NCBI GenBank assembly: GCA_963782495.1
Contig: CAWAJU010000005.1
Location: forward strand, 1-64,000
DNA length: 64,000 bases
Direction of reading: 5' to 3'
From: DASQBT01 sp963782495
Lineage (GTDB): Bacteria > Pseudomonadota > Gammaproteobacteria > Burkholderiales > Thiobacillaceae
Below, piece by piece: positions 61,241-64,000 of the stretch. The notes beneath the pieces were generated by a model. The model was given only the letters and a program-made list of their open reading frames with translations, was not told the DNA's origin and made no database searches. The position numbers and the translations under genes were made by a program. Every line of letters starts with the position of its first letter. The first letter of the stretch is position 1.

Positions 61241-61858
61241 CTATTTGCCGGTCAGCTCCCGATAGCGTTGCTTATCGGCATCGTATTTCTCCCTGACCCC
61301 AATCAGCGCTTCCTGGTTGGCCTTGATGATGCGATTCAAACTGTCGAGTTCAGCCTGATTGGCATCAATCTGGTTTTGCAGATAAGGCGGCACCGTCCTA
61401 CCCCGACTGATGAGCTCCATGGCGCGAGCATTCACTTCCTTCTGGTTGACAATGACCTGGGAAATGCGGGTTTGCGCGCTCTGGATCGCCATCTGGTGAA
61501 ATACCAGCGCGCGGTCGCGCGCCAGGTCGATTTCCTTGGTGCTCGTATAAGTACCCAGCAGGGCTTGGTCCTGCCGGTCTTGCTCGTCCTTTTCCTTCTT
61601 GATGCGGGCCGCTTCTGCCTCCGCGGCCAGTCGCGCCGTGCGCTCCTTCAGTGACTCGGTACGCTTCATGACCTGGCCGGTCTTGCCCAGTTCTTCGGAG
61701 CCACGCACTCCGGCATTGGCCGGCAGCGTATCGCCGTAATGCACCCGGCCGCTCTCATCCACCCAGCGGTAGAGTTTTCCCGAATTGTCCGCTATCGCAG
61801 CCTGGGTCAAGCCCATCCAAAGCGCGCAGCAAATCAACAGAGTACGTTCAAATGCCAT
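61241..61858 (-). CDS. DUF4124 domain-containing exported protein
   Basis: A 205-residue periplasmic protein. The signal peptide ends QAAIADN. The DUF4124 motif is LYRWVDESGRVHYGDTLPANAGVRG. A long charged coiled coil from about 70 to 200 follows (LKERTARLAAEAEAARIKKEKDEQDRQ, NQAELDSLNRIIKANQEAL). ATG 61858 overlaps the pyrE 3' end by 11 bases. Function unknown. Confidence 0.85.
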   Translation of the reverse strand: MAFERTLLICCALWMGLTQAAIADNSGKLYRWVDESGRVHYGDTLPANAGVRGSEELGKTGQVMKRTESLKERTARLAAEAEAARIKKEKDEQDRQDQALLGTYTSTKEIDLARDRALVFHQMAIQSAQTRISQVIVNQKEVNARAMELISRGRTVPPYLQNQIDANQAELDSLNRIIKANQEALIGVREKYDADKQRYRELTGK

Positions 61859-62495
61859 ATTGCTCCCGGTACCGGGCCACCGACTCCAGCCGATCGCCCC
61901 AGCCTGATTTTTCCTCAAGATAGGCCAGCAGATCATTCAGGGTCACGACCGAAATCACCGGCATGCCGCAAGACCCCTGAATTTCCTGCACCGCCGATTT
62001 GTCCGCCACGCCTTTCTCCATTCGATCCAGCGCAATCACCACGCCGGCGGGCTCAGCGCCCTGGGCGCGTATCAGTTCGACCGATTCCCGCACCGAGGTG
62101 CCGGCAGAGATCACATCGTCCACGATCAACACCCGACCTCTCAACGCGGCGCCGACCACCGTACCTCCTTCGCCATGGTCCTTGGCCTCCTTGCGATTGT
62201 AGGCGAAAGGCATATTGCGTCCCAGCGAGACCAAGGCGATGGCGATCGAGGCCGCCAGCGGAATGCCTTTGTAGGCCGGCCCGAACAACACCTCAAACGC
62301 GATACCGGATTCGACTATGGCTTTGGCGTAGAATTCACCCAGCTTTTTCAGCTTGGCCCCATCATTGAAAAGCCCGGCATTAAAAAAATAGGGGGACAGA
62401 CGCCCAGCCTTGGTCTTGAATTCGCCGAAGCACAAGACGCCGGAGGCGATGGCGAAATCCAGGAATTCGGTTTTATAAGCGGACATTTCTTCCAT
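61848..62495 (-). CDS. pyrE: Orotate phosphoribosyltransferase
   Basis: The pyrimidine synthesis enzyme that converts orotate and PRPP to OMP. Visible are TKAGRLSPYFFNAGLF, LFGPAYKGIPLAASIAIAL, FAYNRKEAKDHGEGG (flexible loop lysines) and the PRPP motif VLIVDDVISAGTSVRES. The length of 215 is normal. It is divergent from the exonuclease gene with only 14 bases between start codons. Confidence 0.95.
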   Translation of the reverse strand: MEEMSAYKTEFLDFAIASGVLCFGEFKTKAGRLSPYFFNAGLFNDGAKLKKLGEFYAKAIVESGIAFEVLFGPAYKGIPLAASIAIALVSLGRNMPFAYNRKEAKDHGEGGTVVGAALRGRVLIVDDVISAGTSVRESVELIRAQGAEPAGVVIALDRMEKGVADKSAVQEIQGSCGMPVISVVTLNDLLAYLEEKSGWGDRLESVARYREQYGI

Positions 62496-62509
62496 TTCTT
62501 GACTCTATC

Positions 62510-63289
62510 GTGCGCATTATATCGGCCAATCTGAACGGCATCCGATCCGCGGCCAGCAAGGGCTTTTTCGACTGGTTGCCCAAGCAACGGGCCGATGTGG
62601 TCTGCGTGCAGGAATTGAAGGCACAGGCTGCTGACCTGCGGCCTGAATTCAAGGCCTGCGATGGCCTCACCGGCGCCTTCCATTGCGCCGAAAAGAAAGG
62701 CTACAGCGGTGTGGGGATATACACCCGCAGGCCGCCCCAGACGCTCATCGAAGGCCTTGGCCTGCCCGAGTTTGATGCCGAGGGCCGCTACATTGAAGCC
62801 GATTACGGGCGCCTTGCGGTCATTTCCCTCTACCAGCCATCCGGTTCCAGTTCCGAGGAACGCCAGGCCGCCAAATTCCGCTTCATGGAACAGTTCTTTC
62901 CTCACCTGAAGAGCCTCGCGCGCATCGGCAAGGAAATCATCATCTGCGGCGACTGGAATATCGCCCACCAGCAGATCGATCTGAAAAACTGGAAATCCAA
63001 CCAGAAGAATTCCGGCTTCCTACCCGAAGAGCGAGCCTGGCTCACACGTGTGTTCGACGAACTGGGCTTCGTCGATGTCTACCGCAAGCTGTATCCGGAA
63101 CATACCGGCGAAGCCTACACCTGGTGGAGCAACCGCGGCCAGGCTTGGGCGAAGAACGTGGGCTGGCGTATCGACTACCAGATCGCCACGCCCGGGATTT
63201 CGGCAAAGGCAAGGTGCGCGAGCGTATACAAGGATCAGCGCTTTTCCGATCACGCGCCGTTGATTGTCGACTACAACCATGCCCTCTAG
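62510..63289 (+). CDS. xth: Exodeoxyribonuclease III / AP endonuclease
   Basis: An EEP-fold DNA repair nuclease of 259 residues. The motifs are MRIISANLNGIRSAASKGFFDWL, DVVCVQELKAQ (metal Glu), IICGDWNIAHQQIDLKN, YTWWSNRGQAWAKNVGWRIDYQIAT and the final RFSDHAPLIVDY (His). The stop overlaps the ampG start by 11 bases. Confidence 0.94.
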   Translation: MRIISANLNGIRSAASKGFFDWLPKQRADVVCVQELKAQAADLRPEFKACDGLTGAFHCAEKKGYSGVGIYTRRPPQTLIEGLGLPEFDAEGRYIEADYGRLAVISLYQPSGSSSEERQAAKFRFMEQFFPHLKSLARIGKEIIICGDWNIAHQQIDLKNWKSNQKNSGFLPEERAWLTRVFDELGFVDVYRKLYPEHTGEAYTWWSNRGQAWAKNVGWRIDYQIATPGISAKARCASVYKDQRFSDHAPLIVDYNHAL

Positions 63290-64000
63290 ATTCGCCGCCT
63301 TCCATCGTCTGCTGGCCGTACTCTTTCTTGGCTTTGCCTCGGGGCTGCCGCTGGCGCTTACCGGTCAGGCCATGCAGGCCTGGCTCACCATATCGGGTGT
63401 GGACATCGCAACGATCGGGTTTCTCGGCCTGGTAGGCGTTCCCTACACATTCAAGTTTCTTTGGGCGCCATTGATGGATCGCTTCGAACTGCCGTTTCTT
63501 GGGCGGCGGCGCGGCTGGTTGGTCCTCACCCAGTTGATGTTGGCCGGGGTGTTGTACTACATGGCCAGTGTGTCCCCGCAAGCGACGCCGCTTCTGTTTG
63601 CCGCGGTCGCCGTTGGTGTCGCTTTCTTTTCCGCCTCGCAGGATGTGGTGATCGACGCGTATCGCACCGATGTGCTGGAACCGCGCGAGCGGGGCCTCGG
63701 CGCGTCGCTGGCGGTCTTCGGTTATCGGCTGGCGATGATTCTGTCGGGCGGGATTGCGCTTATCTGGGCCGATCAATGGGGAAGCTGGGCACAGGTTTAT
63801 CGGGTGATGGCAGGGATTTTTGTTGTGGCGGCAGTGTTGTCGCTGCTGACCCTGCCGGGCGTCAGCTCTGCGTCGAAGCCGATGCACTCCAATGCATCGC
63901 GCGAACTGATGGGCTTTCTGGCATTGCTGGCAGGCGTGGCGATCGGCGCCTTGGCCAGCCGTTGGGTGCTGATCGAGATGGGTCTGAGCCCGGATGATCC
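63279..64000 (+). CDS. ampG: AmpG-like muropeptide permease (partial)
   Basis: A major-facilitator permease that imports anhydromuropeptides for cell-wall recycling. The frame is open from ATG 63279 to the end of the window, so the C-terminal part is missing. It starts MPSRFAAFHRLLAVLFLGFASGLPLALTGQAMQAWL, then GFLGLVGVPYTFKFLWAPLMDRF, SQDVVIDAYRTDVLEPRERGLGAS and GYRLAMILSGGIALIWADQWG; about six membrane segments are visible. It fits with the neighbouring peptidoglycan genes. Confidence 0.88.
   Translation, partial: MPSRFAAFHRLLAVLFLGFASGLPLALTGQAMQAWLTISGVDIATIGFLGLVGVPYTFKFLWAPLMDRFELPFLGRRRGWLVLTQLMLAGVLYYMASVSPQATPLLFAAVAVGVAFFSASQDVVIDAYRTDVLEPRERGLGASLAVFGYRLAMILSGGIALIWADQWGSWAQVYRVMAGIFVVAAVLSLLTLPGVSSASKPMHSNASRELMGFLALLAGVAIGALASRWVLIEMGLSPDD

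Noticed and set aside
1..64000. CRISPR arrays, tRNA and rRNA genes
   Set aside because: I looked for regularly spaced repeats, cloverleaf-like T-loop sequences and rRNA landmarks on both strands and saw none. Weakly conserved tRNAs could escape reading by eye.

Overview
The window looks like chromosomal DNA of a betaproteobacterium with an environmental, Nitrosomonadales- or Rhodocyclales-like gene repertoire. This is inferred from gene content and order only: an exosortase-A (XrtA/EpsH) exopolysaccharide operon, the mreBCD-mrdA-rodA-rlpA-dac-dat cell-wall block next to gatCAB, NodIJ-type ABC genes, a DsrC/TusE-like protein and periplasmic nitrate reductase. Base composition is GC-rich, about 60% by eye. 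I saw no rRNA, tRNA or CRISPR array.

Positions 1-21739 (minus strand) hold one tightly packed XrtA-associated exopolysaccharide operon. In transcription order it encodes an export lipoprotein, chain-length protein, tyrosine autokinase, outer-membrane beta-barrel, secretion ATPase, UDP-GlcNAc 2-epimerase, polysaccharide deacetylase, FemAB protein, sugar transferase 1, exosortase A with a fused EpsI domain, sugar transferase 2, amidotransferase, two glycosyltransferases, a CapK-like ligase, an alpha/alpha-barrel protein, a formyltransferase and an O-ligase. The leftmost 1.4 kb contains a cluster of single-base insertions.

Positions 22002-24958 (plus) are a coupled housekeeping set: MazG-like, 2Fe-2S ferredoxin, hydrolase, NodI-like and NodJ-like. 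Next come a palindrome matching the IscR type-1 pattern and a DsrC-like gene. Positions 25698-30232 encode a predicted di-haem lipoprotein cytochrome translationally coupled to a Tat-exported GMC oxidoreductase.

Positions 30247-33456 (minus) carry ybeD-lipB-lipA, with lipA split near its 3' end by a decayed IS1380-family element. Positions 33502-37910 carry a Crp/Fnr regulator, a perfect FNR-type box and napDAB without napC. Positions 38051-44166 hold unrecognised membrane and lipoprotein genes and a secreted M64-type peptidase with six 58-residue FG-GAP-like repeats.

Positions 44254-48117 are an integron-type cassette array without an integrase in the window (CALIN-like). It has five cassettes, five full-length attC-like sites and one vestigial site, and a 726-nt ORF-less group IIC-like intron inserted exactly in one attC.

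Positions 48732-57020 (minus) are the peptidoglycan elongation block (dat, dacC, rlpA, rodA, mrdA, mreD, mreC, mreB). Divergent from it are gatCAB (plus), with a 108-bp tandem duplication just before gatA. The window ends with a DUF4124 protein, pyrE, an exodeoxyribonuclease III and a partial ampG. In related genomes dat is, as I recall, followed directly by ybeD-lipB-lipA; here about 15 kb of accessory DNA separates them.
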